A stretch of DNA of 64,000 nucleotides from Marsupella aquatica (taxonomy: Eukaryota > Marchantiophyta). The stretch lies in the NCBI GenBank assembly GCA_973895155.1, contig OZ316896.1, positions 4,216,001 to 4,280,000 of the forward strand, given 5' to 3'. Positions 46,631 to 58,600 of the stretch are shown here, piece by piece. Below the pieces are notes generated by a model. The model was not told the origin of the DNA. It searched no databases and saw only the letters and a program-made list of their open reading frames with translations. Position 1 is the first letter of the stretch; the number at the start of each line of letters is the position of its first letter. A program made the position numbers and the translations under genes.

Positions 46631-49325
46631 GTGGGTGCACATGGCGCACGGGATGCACAATTGGCGTATGCAATGCTTCCTTTTCTATCAAATTTGATTG
46701 CCTTGACAAAGTTGGAGGTACTGCTACAGGAGCTGGTTGCTCCCTGGATGATTGCAACCAGACATGCAATTAATCTCAGCTGAGCTGCATTGCATCAGAG
46801 ATGAGGCAAAACATGCACCCAAACACTCACAACAAGGCCCAAATGCATACTGCAAGTGCCCTCACAATGGTGCGAGTCCTTGGCACCATTGCTTCAATGA
46901 ATGTCCTTATAAAAATCAGAACCACTCTACACAACCCCTTCACTCTTTGGCATTCAACCTCAATCGAGTCCTTATGCAAAAACGTGAAGAGGGGACAATG
47001 TGAAGCTTTTCTACAGTGAAAATGGGGCTGAGGATGAGGGCCTGACTTTGTTCATGGTGGAGTACTACGTACATTGTAGGAGTTTCTCATTTTATTTCTA
47101 ATTGTTTTCTCCCTATGAAAGGTGAAGGGTGCCCCAGGCAGAATTGTCGGTGATAAGTTGAGGACATTGGGGGCCCTCACATCTAGCTAGAGATACTTTC
47201 CATAGAGGCCCACTTGGTAAATTGTCATTATGTGGTGTCCATTGAGCTCGAAAGCCCAGGTGTGGATACTCTTTGAAACACAAGTTCCCATAAAGTACAC
47301 GGGTAGCCATACGTACTTTACAGACAATACAATGTGTCTACTAAAAAGCACATCCTTTGAGTATAAGTGTCATCTCATTAGTTCACCATATCTGAGAGAT
47401 TGTCCGAGAACCTCCGAGAACAAGAATAAGTCATATCCAGACATACAATCCAGAAGGCAGGAAACCCAATAAAGGGGAAAAAAACAAAAGGAAAACTAGG
47501 GATGACCAAAATGCCAAAAAAATCCAATAGTCCTTACTTAACAAAGACAAAATGTTGAAGGGTAGAAGGGAAAGGTCACCCCACAACTCCTTTTCTATAG
47601 ATTGCTTCTTGACTATCCTCAGTAGCAAGTTCTTTTTCCTCCACCTCAAGTTCGCAAACAATCACATGCCCTTCTCTGCTTCTCCTTTCCACCCAACAAC
47701 AATGGCACAGCAGATCCATGGGTTCACCATAGACTTGACATACAGCTTCAAAACTAGTTCTCATTTACTTTCCACAAAAGCTCACATCTGAAAATAGTTC
47801 ATATTTTCAAAGAAACATGCATCTAAAAATAGCTCATATTTCTAAAGAAATTGCCAACTAACAATTTTAGGGTACTGGGTCCAATGATGGGCAGTGAGTA
47901 GGAAAGCCTGTAGGGTAGGTCTACTTCTCACCCAGGCAAAATGATCAGAGGCCAGTCAGGGGCAGGGCCCCTTTGATAGTGGCAGTTCTGGTTTGAAAGC
48001 ATAATTAAACAAGGAGACCAGTACATTAAATCATTCAGCACCTTTATAAAATAAAAATTGATATTTGAGGCAAAAAATGTACATGAGCTTAATATGAGGT
48101 CTACATTGCAAAAGCTGAAGAAATTAAATATATAAATTGGGTATCCCCTACCTGCAAGCCAATTGTGTGCCTTGCTCTGGGTTGTTGGCTTGCAAAATTT
48201 TTGTGCTTTTGTGGAAGATGAGACACTTGATGAACAAACAATCCTCTAACCCCATCTATTATGTCAGCTTTCTTGGGAGCAAGCTTTGACAGTTTGTTAA
48301 GATTTATGTAATCAAAAAACCTAATGCAGTTTCTGGTGACTGTTGAATTTCAAAGTCAAAGCCCAGCTGGACCAGCACATTGTCTGTAAATGCAAATGGA
48401 CTGAGTTAACCTGGATGGACTAGAGCCGCACACACCAAATTGTCTGGATACCCTTTATAGTCAAGTCCATACAATAAGCTGTTAGTGGCTAAATCACTAG
48501 TGACTACAATAGTTGGTTCATTCTCTCAAATCTTTATTGCTTCATGAGTTTTGAAGGAAAAGATCCAAACGATAAATCAAGTTTTGATCTTTCAGTAAGA
48601 AGAAAAGATCAAGTTTCAGGTATATTTGGTTCATTTAAGTCTGTAAGGACCTCATCAGGTCTCTATGGTAACTGATATTGCAAGTAGACTGAGTACTTCA
48701 CAATACACTCACAATGCCTCAAGCAGTTTACTCAATGGTAAAAAACAAAAGAACTCAATCTCACAAAGATGCTGCAGTTTATATACACACCGTTGAAGGA
48801 TTCTAGGCCTTGATCTATGACTTGTGGGAAAGTTGTTGCAAAATCTTGTATATCTTGTTACAAGATGCGGTTTGAGCAATTGTGCCCTTGCAGAGCTACC
48901 AGAGATTTAAATTTGCGAGATGGTTGTCACCAAATCTTGTTTTTCAGGAAGCAATGCTCTTGTTACAAGGAGCATTTTTAGAAATTATGTCATTGCGGAG
49001 CTATTAAAGATTTCAAATATACTACCAAAAAGCTTCCTTACCATAATTGGGCAAGTAATAGACAATGAGACACGTTCTAACTTTTACCATCCATTGGCAC
49101 CTAGTTTCTCTCATGATTGGGGTAAAGTGGTGAGTCCCCCTCTCAGATTGCATTTGAGGTTGATGGTTTTGGGTTCGTTTTTTCCTGTTTGGATCCTATA
49201 CATCATGTTTAAAACACCTTGCAATCCCCCGCCCCCCCTGCCCCCCGCAGGATGAGCGGCACTAGGCTTTGCTGCAAAGAGCTCCCAATGTGTTGCAACA
49301 GGCCCCCACAAGGGCAAGCAAAAAC
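46631..49325. other. Intergenic, no supported feature
   Basis: AT-rich non-coding sequence. A Cys-rich frame just after the element (about 46625-46780) uses the LTR end as its start and is not evidence for a gene. Confidence 0.4.
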
Positions 49326-49663
49326 TGTAGAATTACAATAGATAGCATGACGTCTCAAAATCACCACACATATAGCACACAAGTACACCAACACAAAGAT
49401 ACGTGGTTCACCCCTTCCGGGCTACGTCCATAGCTGCACAAAGAGCTTCACTATCAACCTCGCTATCAACATGAAAATGTACATCACCAGAGCTCTATGG
49501 TGCAAGTTCTCTTTCTCTCACACACACAAAGTTCTCTACTAAGTGCACTATCTTCATGTGATACAAAGAGGGTTATCCCTTCATGAAGAGTCTAGTTAAC
49601 TAATGTTAATTCTTGTTACCTTAATCTAGTTAACCTAACCAAGGTTGAGTCAAAACCTTAACA
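49326..49663 (-). mobile_element. Second antisense solo LTR
   Basis: Read on the minus strand it starts TGTTAAGG, carries TGGACGTAGCCCGG and GGTGAACCACGTATC, and ends TTCTACA. Flanks AAAAC (49321-49325) and CAAAC (49664-49668) differ at one base. Outside the conserved block it differs strongly from the LTR at 28439, so it is probably another copia subfamily. Confidence 0.6.
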
Positions 49664-49668
49664 CAAAC

Positions 49669-50355
49669 CCTAACCATAATTGGTACCAGGGCCTCTTCCT
49701 ACTGCTTTAGGTCTATCTTTGTACAAAACATGACTCACCCTAGAGCAAAAGCATATTGTCATTATTATTAAGCTTATCATATTACATCACTAAATGTGAA
49801 CCATTAGCTCATCACACTTGCAAATTTGTGCTCTTTATGGGTTTTGCATTTGCTTTGAATTTGCTTTATTCTCTAGTGTTTGTCATTTTGGAGATCTTGC
49901 TTTCACACCGTTGTTTTCAGTAAAATTTGATACTTTTTCTAAATAAATGGACCTTCAGTTTTGTTTAATGAGGAAAAGTCACAAAAGCCCCCTACACTTT
50001 GTAAAGCCACCCCCGAAAAAAGAGGACTTGTGAAGTAGACTTTTCTGTCTAGGGGCACTTTTTCTCGAGGAATGATCCATGTTTACAACTTTGATATACT
50101 TTGATGAACGAGCACAAAAGCTGACCCTGTCTTGATCTGACCGTACGTTTGTCCCCACTCCAATCCGTCAGGAATTCATGGAAACTAGACCTTATTAGTG
50201 CCCTATAGGTGTACAGAAAAGTATTTCCATTGGTAACTTCCTTTATGTAGAAAAGTGCCCACTATATAACGGTCAACAGAAAGGAAGGGCACCTATAGTG
50301 GGTTAGCAAGAACCTAGAATCCCAAAACAAGTCACCACTGAGGTTTGCTAGATCA
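49669..50355. other. Intergenic, no supported feature
   Basis: Nothing supported. Confidence 0.4.
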
Positions 50356-51125
50356 TCCTAGATTGTCTATCAATCGTTGTCCGAACTCAAGGCCCATGCT
50401 GGGTGGGTGTGTGGGGTACAATCGGGTTGCAGCGTGTTAATTAGTAACAAAAAATTGTCAAATTTGAATCACTGAAAAATGTTTGGCCACTTTTGGCAGA
50501 AATCTACTAGGTTTTGTGTCTTTGATTAGCTACAGTAATTCCCATTTATCTACACTCTATTAGCCCGAATCTGACAGTAGAATAAGGACTATTTTTAACA
50601 TCTTCCCCTACAGGCATGCCCTCTGCCTAAGTCCTCCAAGCGACTCGGTGCATAGGAGAGCGGCCCTGCCCGGGAGAGGCCTTGCCCTGAGAGACATTGC
50701 AGCGTGCAGCCCCCGGGAGGGAGGCATGCACAGGGACGGAGACCGTGGATTGGGAGAGGCCCTAATAGGCTGTGTGCAGGAGAAAGGACGGGAGTGGGGG
50801 CAGTTTACCACCCTTTGGTCGACTGACCCATGGGCTGCCAAAGACACCATGATGGAGACCAGAGCTGTACAACCTGGGATATGAATCAGCTAACTGAGAT
50901 TAATATTCTTAACACACAAATAAAACCAATGACATTGTGCTGAACAGAAGAAGAAGAAGGTACTGTACGGCTTACTATGCTGCAAAAGCAGGATAATCTA
51001 GGCTATCCCTGAAAAAGACCCTGGTTAGAGTGTGCTTCCAACATCATAGATTTTCTATGTATGGTTGTCCCAGCTCAAGGTGCATGCTGGGTGTGTGGGT
51101 TACAATCCAGTCGTCACATCATAGA
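50356..51125. repeat. Direct repeat pair around 50.4 and 51.1 kb
   Basis: GCTGGGTG..TGTGGG.TACAATC, preceded by CTCAAGG.GCATGCTGGGTG, occurs at about 50385 and 51075, with ATAGATTGTC-type flanks. The segment between them is GC-richer and has overlapping open frames on both strands without domains. Confidence 0.6.
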
Positions 51126-52635
51126 TTGTCCATGGGTGGTCACTATGACGAAGCATGACCTTCATGTTTGCTCTGTGGGGTGAAAATAATCCCTAGCTAC
51201 TTCCAAAACACCTCTTTAAAAAGGTCCAAAGAAAACATTGCCCGAAACCGGCTTCCCAGATTTAGGGGTCCACTGCCCAACCACCTACCCACCTACCTGA
51301 CTGGTCGAACCTTCGCGGGACGGGACGGACGGCAAGGGCAGGCTTGCGTCCAATCCTGGTCCGCTGAGGAGACGGGTCGTGCGACATCGGAGCTGCCCAA
51401 GCACTGACGCTAGCTTTGACTAAAACAAAACTTCGCAAAAAGAAACAATAATACCCTACCCTGACCAGACCCAGAGACTCGGAAACTGGAAACTGTGGCC
51501 CGGCATTCGCTCGATCTCGGCTCGGACTGGCACAAGCCTTAAGAGCACGCGGTTCGGGGCTGGGCCCTGACGTCGCTGGTGCCGCGGGGCCAGGCTCGTC
51601 TACGTAACGGACTTAAGGGAACGACGGGCCGGTAACGGCCGCGATGACAGAAGATGTGCTTAATTAACTATTCCATATAATAATGATAACCAATGAGATT
51701 TAGAAATATTTTATTCATGGGGTAATTATGAGCGAAATTAATGCTTCGATGGACCACTCTTGTTAAACTTGAAATCCGGATGGACTGGGTGTTGGGCAGA
51801 ACAACGTGAATGTTTCGCAAGATAAGAGCTATTTGAGTGCACACGGGGTCTATCCGGTTCATCCGTGAAACTCGTCAAGAATTTAGGTGTATGGGGATCT
51901 AGTTTAATTGTTATGTGATTAATTACCCCGGTTAATGAAATGGGCAGGTCCGGCAGGAGCAGGTAGAACGGGCAGGAGCGTGGGAAAGTGTGCCAGTCTG
52001 CACAGGGCAATGCAGGGTAGGGCAGGACATGGCGGGCAGGACAAGACAAGAGAGGCGGGCAAATTTAGCAAGAATAGCGGGCTGCGGCGCATAAGTTTTG
52101 GTCCGTAAAAACGACGTTTCACGACGACGACGCTGTTTGCCTGGCCGCTTTTAGGGCAGGGGCTCCATCAATCCGTCCAGCCAACCCGCCTTTTCCTTTT
52201 CCTAAGATGAGGGACAGCGCTCCTTATCCCCATTCCCTCCTGGCGGACGGTGGGACCGGGCCATCGTACCTGCCCAAACCTGCCCGCCTGCCCGCACTTG
52301 CGAAAGAAGGAAGGGCACCTGCTTGGAATTACTGTCTGGAGTAAGTTGTACGATTCTTCTGAATGTGGCTGAGAATGTAATCATTGCCATTTCAGAGAGG
52401 ACAAAACATCGTGCTCGTGTAAGACTTTTGGGTGGGGCAGACTGTTTCTATACTTTCTATGTATGAAAAGTTTCCGTGGTAAGAGGATACTCTAACGGAT
52501 ACGTACCCAGTCTGACGGCACCATATTTAGGTTTACTATAATAGTACTCATGGTCCTAGAAACTCAACCCAAATCCTTGCTGGGTAATTTAATTCCACAC
52601 CAGAAACTCAACCCCAACCCATGGGTACAATTATA
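51126..52635. other. GC-rich non-coding stretch
   Basis: From about 51.28 to 51.65 kb and 51.94 to 52.30 kb the sequence is GC-rich with many GGCAGG/GGGCAGG phrases. No gene, domain or terminal repeat is visible. Confidence 0.45.
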
Positions 52636-53063
52636 CAGTGAATTCTCACTAAGTGCACCCTCTGGGGAAAACGGATATGGCTTGCTAAACCAGGTGCTTC
52701 ATGCTCTAATAGATAAGTGTGCTTCATTTACATTCATTTGTTAAATCTGTATGCACTATGGACGCCTCTGTCAATGAGCAGTCAGCCTCTTACCTCATAT
52801 GCCTGCCTTAATTATGTGCCCACACTCCTTAAGTGCATTCTATACTCTATTAAGAATGGACATGCATTTATCGGTAAATGGGATTTCAGGAGTTTATGCG
52901 TTTACATACAAGTGGATACAAACACTTATCAAGGGTAAGTGCTTATAAAGTTGTTGTTTAGCGGAATGATTTTAGCCCTGTAAAAAAATGGAAAGAACAA
53001 GATGACATGCACTAATCAAGGGTAAGTGCTTATGGACTGTGCGCTTAGAGAGAGTTCACTGTA
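52634..53063. mobile_element. pogo-like MITE with TA target duplication
   Basis: The element is 426 bp (52636-53061) flanked by TA. Its ends, CAGTGAATTCTCACTAAGTG and the complement of CGCTTAGAGAGAGTTCACTG, are imperfect inverted repeats beginning CAGT. This is the pattern of pogo/Tigger-type Tc1/mariner elements. The inside has many AAGTGC subterminal phrases and a duplicated ATCAAGGGTAAGTGCTTAT (about 52928 and 53015). There is no transposase. Confidence 0.8.
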
Positions 53064-53775
53064 TTACAGACTAGAAATGACCTTTTAGGTTACTATAAAT
53101 TTTGGTCATGGTCAAAGCAACCAAACCCCAACTCTTACCTGCTTACACCTCAAGTAGATTAAGACCATCCTCCAAAGGTTACCTGGTTTGATTGCACCCA
53201 TTGTGAAAACAACCTTGTTTAATTAAGCTCACTACAAGACTGCAGCTGGACAGACAGGAGTCCTGCAGGTTGAGCCGCAGCAAGCCCCTTGTTTTCTCCC
53301 CTTTAATAGGGCATCTCAAATCTTGTGTGTTTGCCTCTGGCCGTGGTTAGCAATAAATTCCTAAGAAAAAAGAGGGGGTCCCAAAAATCTGTGTTAGCAC
53401 ACTCCTGATCCATGACCTAAACCAATAGTTTGGGCATCATTTTTTCCCGCAGCTTCAAAGGTTGAGACTCCCTATTGGGTCTCTGGCATTTGTGATCCTA
53501 TCTCCCTGTTAACACACTTTTGGTTATTTGGGTATAGAATATTAAATCTGCTCACAACCTTCTTTTACTTTATCATACTGCCATTCATGTAAAGTAATGC
53601 TTGGATGGATCACTCCCAGGAACCTTGCAAATCAGATTGCCAAGGTCACTTTTGACCAGGGCAGTACAAATGTTTTCTACAAGAAATTGATACTATCTGA
53701 GTACAAGGAAGGTTTCTTTGAGGTCCATCTGAGAACTGTAGAGGCTTCATTTTAGTCATCCAAGTTTTCACAGCA

Positions 53776-53903
53776 GATGAATAATTATTGGGCCCTAACA
53801 AGAAAAACTTTGGGGTCTTTGTGAATCTTCCAAATGATTTCTCATATAAAATTTAAGATCATTCTAAGCATCCTTGTGTAAACATGGACTTTTCAGTGTA
53901 GTA
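53776..53903 (-). repeat. Dispersed repeat family, copy 3 of 5
   Basis: On the minus strand it starts ACACTGAAAAGTCCATGTTT and ends TTGTTAGGGCCCAATAATTA. It lies opposite in orientation to copy 4, 650 bp away. Confidence 0.75.
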
Positions 53904-54384
53904 TTTTTTTCAAATTAAGAAATGAGAACAGGAGAATAATATTCTGGAATCAAGTTAGTTACTGAAATGAAAATCAATTAATGTCTCAACCAGTCCTGCT
54001 CAGTAGATAACAATTTTGAAACCGAGTAATGAACCCAGTCAGAATCAAAATAGTGTGTTGTCTTCCAAATACTGATCCAGCTACCAAAAAACTCAGTGTC
54101 TGGAAATCTGATAGTATATTAGTAAATGGGTTGGACACAACCTTTTGCATTTTAGTCATTGGTTCGGACAACACCTAGTTACAGTAGGTTTTCCACTAAG
54201 TGTTGGACCTGTTCTACCACGTTGGAGGTGTTGGGGGTTGTATACCCTATCTTTGACCCTTTCGTATGGGCATGTGTGGTTTTGTAGAGTGGAGGCCTTA
54301 CCCTCAGTTTCTCCCATCAGTCCCTTCTTTCGAGAAGGGGTGGTTGTTACACTACAATTGAGTACTAAAATTGATAAAGAAAAA

Positions 54385-54436
54385 TAGCTCAATTGGGTGA
54401 CAAAGGTGACCCTATCAAGGAGAGAGTTTGAATTCT
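54385..54436 (+). mobile_element. Second tRNA-like SINE head, decayed
   Basis: TAGCTCAATTGG (box A, 54385-54396) and GTTTGAATTC (box B with C-to-T changes, 54426-54435) are 29 bases apart, followed by CTGCTTTTG. The spacing and order fit a tRNA-derived SINE start. It is too decayed to assign a family. Confidence 0.5.
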
Positions 54437-54554
54437 GCTTTTGAAAGCTACTTGATAGGTCTGTCCACCCTGGGCTATCCGGAGTGCAACCTCGAATCAT
54501 TTTCTGTTTTAAAAGCAAGCTTTACTGAAGAAAAGTGCAATAGCAACAAAAAAG

Positions 54555-54680
54555 ATAACCTATACACTGGAAAGTCAGCGTTTACAGCAAGATGTAAATT
54601 CTTTCAGTGCATATCACTAGGTTTTATCCCGCACTCCACAAATATTGTCAGCTAGGCCCAAAATTTTAATAATTATTTGT
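54555..54680 (+). repeat. Dispersed repeat family, copy 4 of 5
   Basis: Begins ACCTATACACTGGAAAGTCA and ends TTGTCAGCTAGGCCCAAAAT, TTTAATAATTATT. Confidence 0.75.
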
Positions 54681-54819
54681 TTTTCATGCCAATCTGGGTT
54701 GGTAACACGGTAGAGTGAAGTACTAGAGTGAAACCAAACAGACCATGATGTGAGTGAGCCATTTCTATGGCTATGACTGCGCATAGCTCAAGCAGTTGAA
54801 CGAGTACCACATAAACATG

Positions 54820-55005
54820 GGACCCATAGTTTTGGTTTTTGGGGAAATGAAAGGAGGGAAACCCACCGGACCCATGATTTTGCGTCTTGGGGGAGTGAAA
54901 GGAGGAAACCTATTAGACCCATGGTTTTGGTTTTTGGGGGAATGAAAGGAGGGAAACTCATGGGACCTACGGTTTTATCTCAGACCCTCAAAGGCTCATA
55001 TTTTT
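54820..55005. repeat. 48-bp tandem repeat, ~3.5 units
   Basis: GGACCCAT.GTTTTGGTTTTTG-type units start at 54820, 54868, 54915 and 54963. Each has GGGGGAATGAAAGGAGGGAAAC. The period is 47-48 bp. Confidence 0.9.
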
Positions 55006-55167
55006 CCGATTGTCAACAACAGACAATTGTTTTTAAATGTCATTTTTTGGGATAGAGGGGAGGGAACCCAGACCAAGAAAGCAAGCGGCTGAGCCGGCTA
55101 GCCAGATATGGCCATGAATTAATGTTGTTTGATACAGTGGTGCCATCTGAGTGCACGCAAAACAAAA

Positions 55168-55275
55168 TAGTTACTAACATTTGGGGCCTAACTAACAAAA
55201 TAAATGGGAGTCCTTGTGGAAACCTTGGATGAATTCTGTCATGTAGATTTTAAGACTGACTTTTCAGTGTATAGG
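55168..55275 (-). repeat. Dispersed repeat family, copy 5 of 5
   Basis: On the minus strand it begins CAACCTATACACTGAAAAGT, the same lead-in as copy 4, and ends TTGTTAGTTAGGCCCCAAAT. It is about 20 bp shorter than the others through internal deletion. Confidence 0.75.
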
Positions 55276-56429
55276 TTGTCCTTAAATTGAAAGACAATCT
55301 GGCCTTGGATAATTTCTTAAAATGAAAAATAGTTCATGTTTAGCATGGACAGCAGTGGGAAGTCTACTAATAGGAAAAGTCAACTTCATGAAAGAAATGT
55401 GCAATATGCAACCTGTAAATGTTTTACTTGGTTCTTGAAGACTTGATTAGGTCAACACAAGAAGCCCATTTGGATCCAGTTGGATGTTTGGAGACAACTG
55501 TGCCATACCCAGCTCGTCATCAAAATTTGAAAACAGACAAATGAAGTGGGGGCCCTGGATGCTTCAACTCTTGGCCTGTCCAGCTGCCAATTGGAAATGA
55601 CTTATTTGGCATCAAATGACACATAGACATTTGTCGAAAAGTTAGTGGCGTCCTTTCCCTCGAACTCTATCCTCAATCTCCACAAAATTATAGTTTAAAC
55701 CTAAAATTATTAATGAATGAGAGTTGGGGACTCCGGTTGTAATTCTGTGGGGCCGTGATTGGGGCTCCACCAGCACATAGATTAGGGTATTCTGGAAGTT
55801 GAATTTGCATGATTTCCCTGGGTGGCTTTGCAAGAAGTTGGGGCCACTTATTATTCTGAAGATAGACTCCACACCAAAAAATATTTGAACTGATGTTTGA
55901 TTAATCAAAATGCATATTATTTGAATGAAGTAACCAAAGTTTAGAATGTTTGGACCACTTATGGAGGTGATATAAAGTTCTAGACAAAATTAACACTCCA
56001 CATGAGCATCCTTGGGCCCATTGCTTGCCATGTAAGATACAAAGACCTCAGGCCTGAATCGGGCCCTTAATCTTCGTGAATCAACTGCAGCATTCTCATT
56101 ATACAGTCCCAATTTAATCTTACGCTATTTACAATTACTTTGCCCTTGTTTTGCTACACCCTAGTTTGAGGTGTCCATCCGAGGCTTTAGAACTGTGTCT
56201 AGAATCAACCATTTTGTATAGGGGATAGTCTTTCCAAAGGCCAAGGAACTTCTGGGATCCTTTGAAAAACTAAGATACTAGCCTATGCCATTTATGCAAG
56301 GCATGACAGGAAAAAATCCAGGAGCCCCAAAAAGGGACAAATGACCCCCCACACCCCTGAAATCGGTTGAGGTAAAATGGTAGAGCATGATGTCACACAA
56401 AACCAGTGTACAATATACAATTTATACCA
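55276..56429. other. Intergenic, no supported feature
   Basis: Nothing supported. Confidence 0.4.
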
Positions 56430-56465
<36 letters not shown>

Positions 56466-56466
56466 G
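56430..56466. repeat. Compound (CA)n(TA)n microsatellite
   Basis: About eight CA units run into about ten TA units. Confidence 0.97.
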
Positions 56467-58600
56467 TTACATCCATAGCCAAGAGCAGAAATGCACCATG
56501 CCATACATCCCCATAGCCTGCCAAATACAAACTGCTCTGACTGTAACTAGTTTCTCTCTTCTCTCTCTCTCAGTCTCTCACTCCAGAAGTCTGATCTCTA
56601 AGATCCACAATAAAGTATTACTACAGGTACGCCCCTTCTCCACTAGTCTAAACTCAATTGACGTTAAGAAAAAACATAAATAGTTATTGTAACCTAACCA
56701 GACACTGGAGTTAAGTTCCAATAAAATCCATGTGAAAGCAAGTGAGCCTAGATGTTGAAGACTAGAGACCTTGGGTCTTGAATGGGTATTACTGTAGTCA
56801 TCCACCAATTGATGTTTATCATCATGTGAGTCCAAGTGTTGTCAAAGTGTAAGACACTATCTAGTGCTAACCACCCCGCAAAAGGAACTCTGTTATGTCT
56901 ACTATAGTTTGGAGAACATATTGAACTTCTGATTATGTCTTATGTTGGCTTGAGTTTGTGAGATCCGATGTTGCTAAACTTGATAAACCTGAAAAGAGAC
57001 AACGTTGTACCATAGGATCCGTCAACTTATCTAATTTGGAGAGAGTGTACTAACAATTCAACGTTATTTTTGAAATTCTTATTTTTGGAATGAAATTTGA
57101 ACTAATTTTTATAATCGGTTGTAAACAATTAAGATACATCTTAAAAATAAAATACATTCTTATTTGGAGGAAATTAATTTGCATGAAGGGGGTAACAATA
57201 GGGCAGGACACATCGCATCTTATCATTGGTACGCATGCCCAATTCTTATCTCACCATGCATATACATATAATATTATGCTTTGAATTTTTGCCTATGCTT
57301 AAGGGCATTAGTGTGAATCTTATAGGGGGTGAGATTAGGGTGAGGGTTTGAAGCGGGGGGTTAGGCCAGGGTGCAGGGTGGGGCTATACGGGGAGGAGGG
57401 ACCTATTGTCACCTACTCTGACCAACAAGTCAAATTACTCCCCCCCTGGGAATGTTCTCACTTGTCCAAGAAAGGGGAGTGAATGGTAACTATTATGAGG
57501 CGACTAGAACAGGTTATACCACTTGAGCCCATTTTCATTACTGAAAAACATTGTGTTAGAATGGGGAGCCCCAAAAGAAAAGTAAACCCTATTTTTTAGG
57601 GGTAAGAAAGGGAAATTTATGGGAAGGAGATAATAATGGGCATTGGGGGGAGCGTGATTAAAGGTATACCCCGTTAGTTTACATATAGCGAGGGCCGGGG
57701 GTTACTTCTGGTCTAGACCCCCTCCAGATGGGTCTGGTGGGGACCCTCACTACCCGGCTCAACACCTGGTTTTGGGTTGCCTGGTCCTTACAGTTTTGCA
57801 TTATGTTTATCTATGACGGGGAAGGAAGTGCTGAATTGAGGTGGACAATTGTTGTCTGCCAGCCAGCAAGTACGGTATGTGGGACTTTCAGGTTAGCGTA
57901 ACAAATATATAATAATTACACTGACTAAATTATAGGACGCTTTTGTGGAAGCTGAAAAACGTTTCTATTGCATATTTTAGAAACCATTTTTTAATGTCAG
58001 CAGTGACTTATCAGTGGAGACACTGTTTTTTAGAGTTAGGGAATAAGATCTGGAGGAATTTTTATTGGAATTGCCCAATCGGGTGGAAGTAAAAGAAAAT
58101 AAGGATTTTGCACAGGTGCAGTGTGAATCTGAACATGCTACTGCAACCTTATTCCAAGAAAGTCTTTCACATGTAGAGAAAAAACCTTACACAAAGGGTT
58201 TCTAAGGGTCAGATTTCATGTCTCTATGTGCTCATGAAGCACCAGGATGTGTGAGGAGGAACTGCTGTGGAGCTTGGATCTTCCAGGAATGGACTTGTTG
58301 GATGAATGTTGAGGAAGGATGGGGAGGGCAGGAGCTATGGAGACTGAATCAAGTCTAATGGTTCAGCTCAGGTGGTCAGGGCATGGTCACTATCTGGAGG
58401 GTCATACATCACTAGGGTTTGGGGTATGTGCGATCCCCTTTAATCACTCTAAATAAGGTTGAATCATATGATGACATGCAAGTAATATAAAGAAAAAAAC
58501 TTTGTATAATTACTAACATCTAAATATATATCTCTCAAAATGATTAAACTGACCTTATATTTTATCACACTTGATGTAGTACTTCCATGGAAGAGATCCC
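56467..58600. other. Intergenic, no supported feature
   Basis: AT-rich with G-rich patches near 57.3-57.7 kb. No supported gene. Confidence 0.4.

Noticed and set aside
46508-46783. A Cys-rich small protein starting in the copia 3' LTR.
   Set aside because: It starts inside the LTR and has no family match, so its composition is most likely chance.
50608-50884. Overlapping open frames on both strands in a GC-rich patch.
   Set aside because: Both strands are open because of base composition, and there is no domain or splice context.
54156-54518. A 120-codon minus-strand frame.
   Set aside because: No domain, and it overlaps the decayed SINE head.
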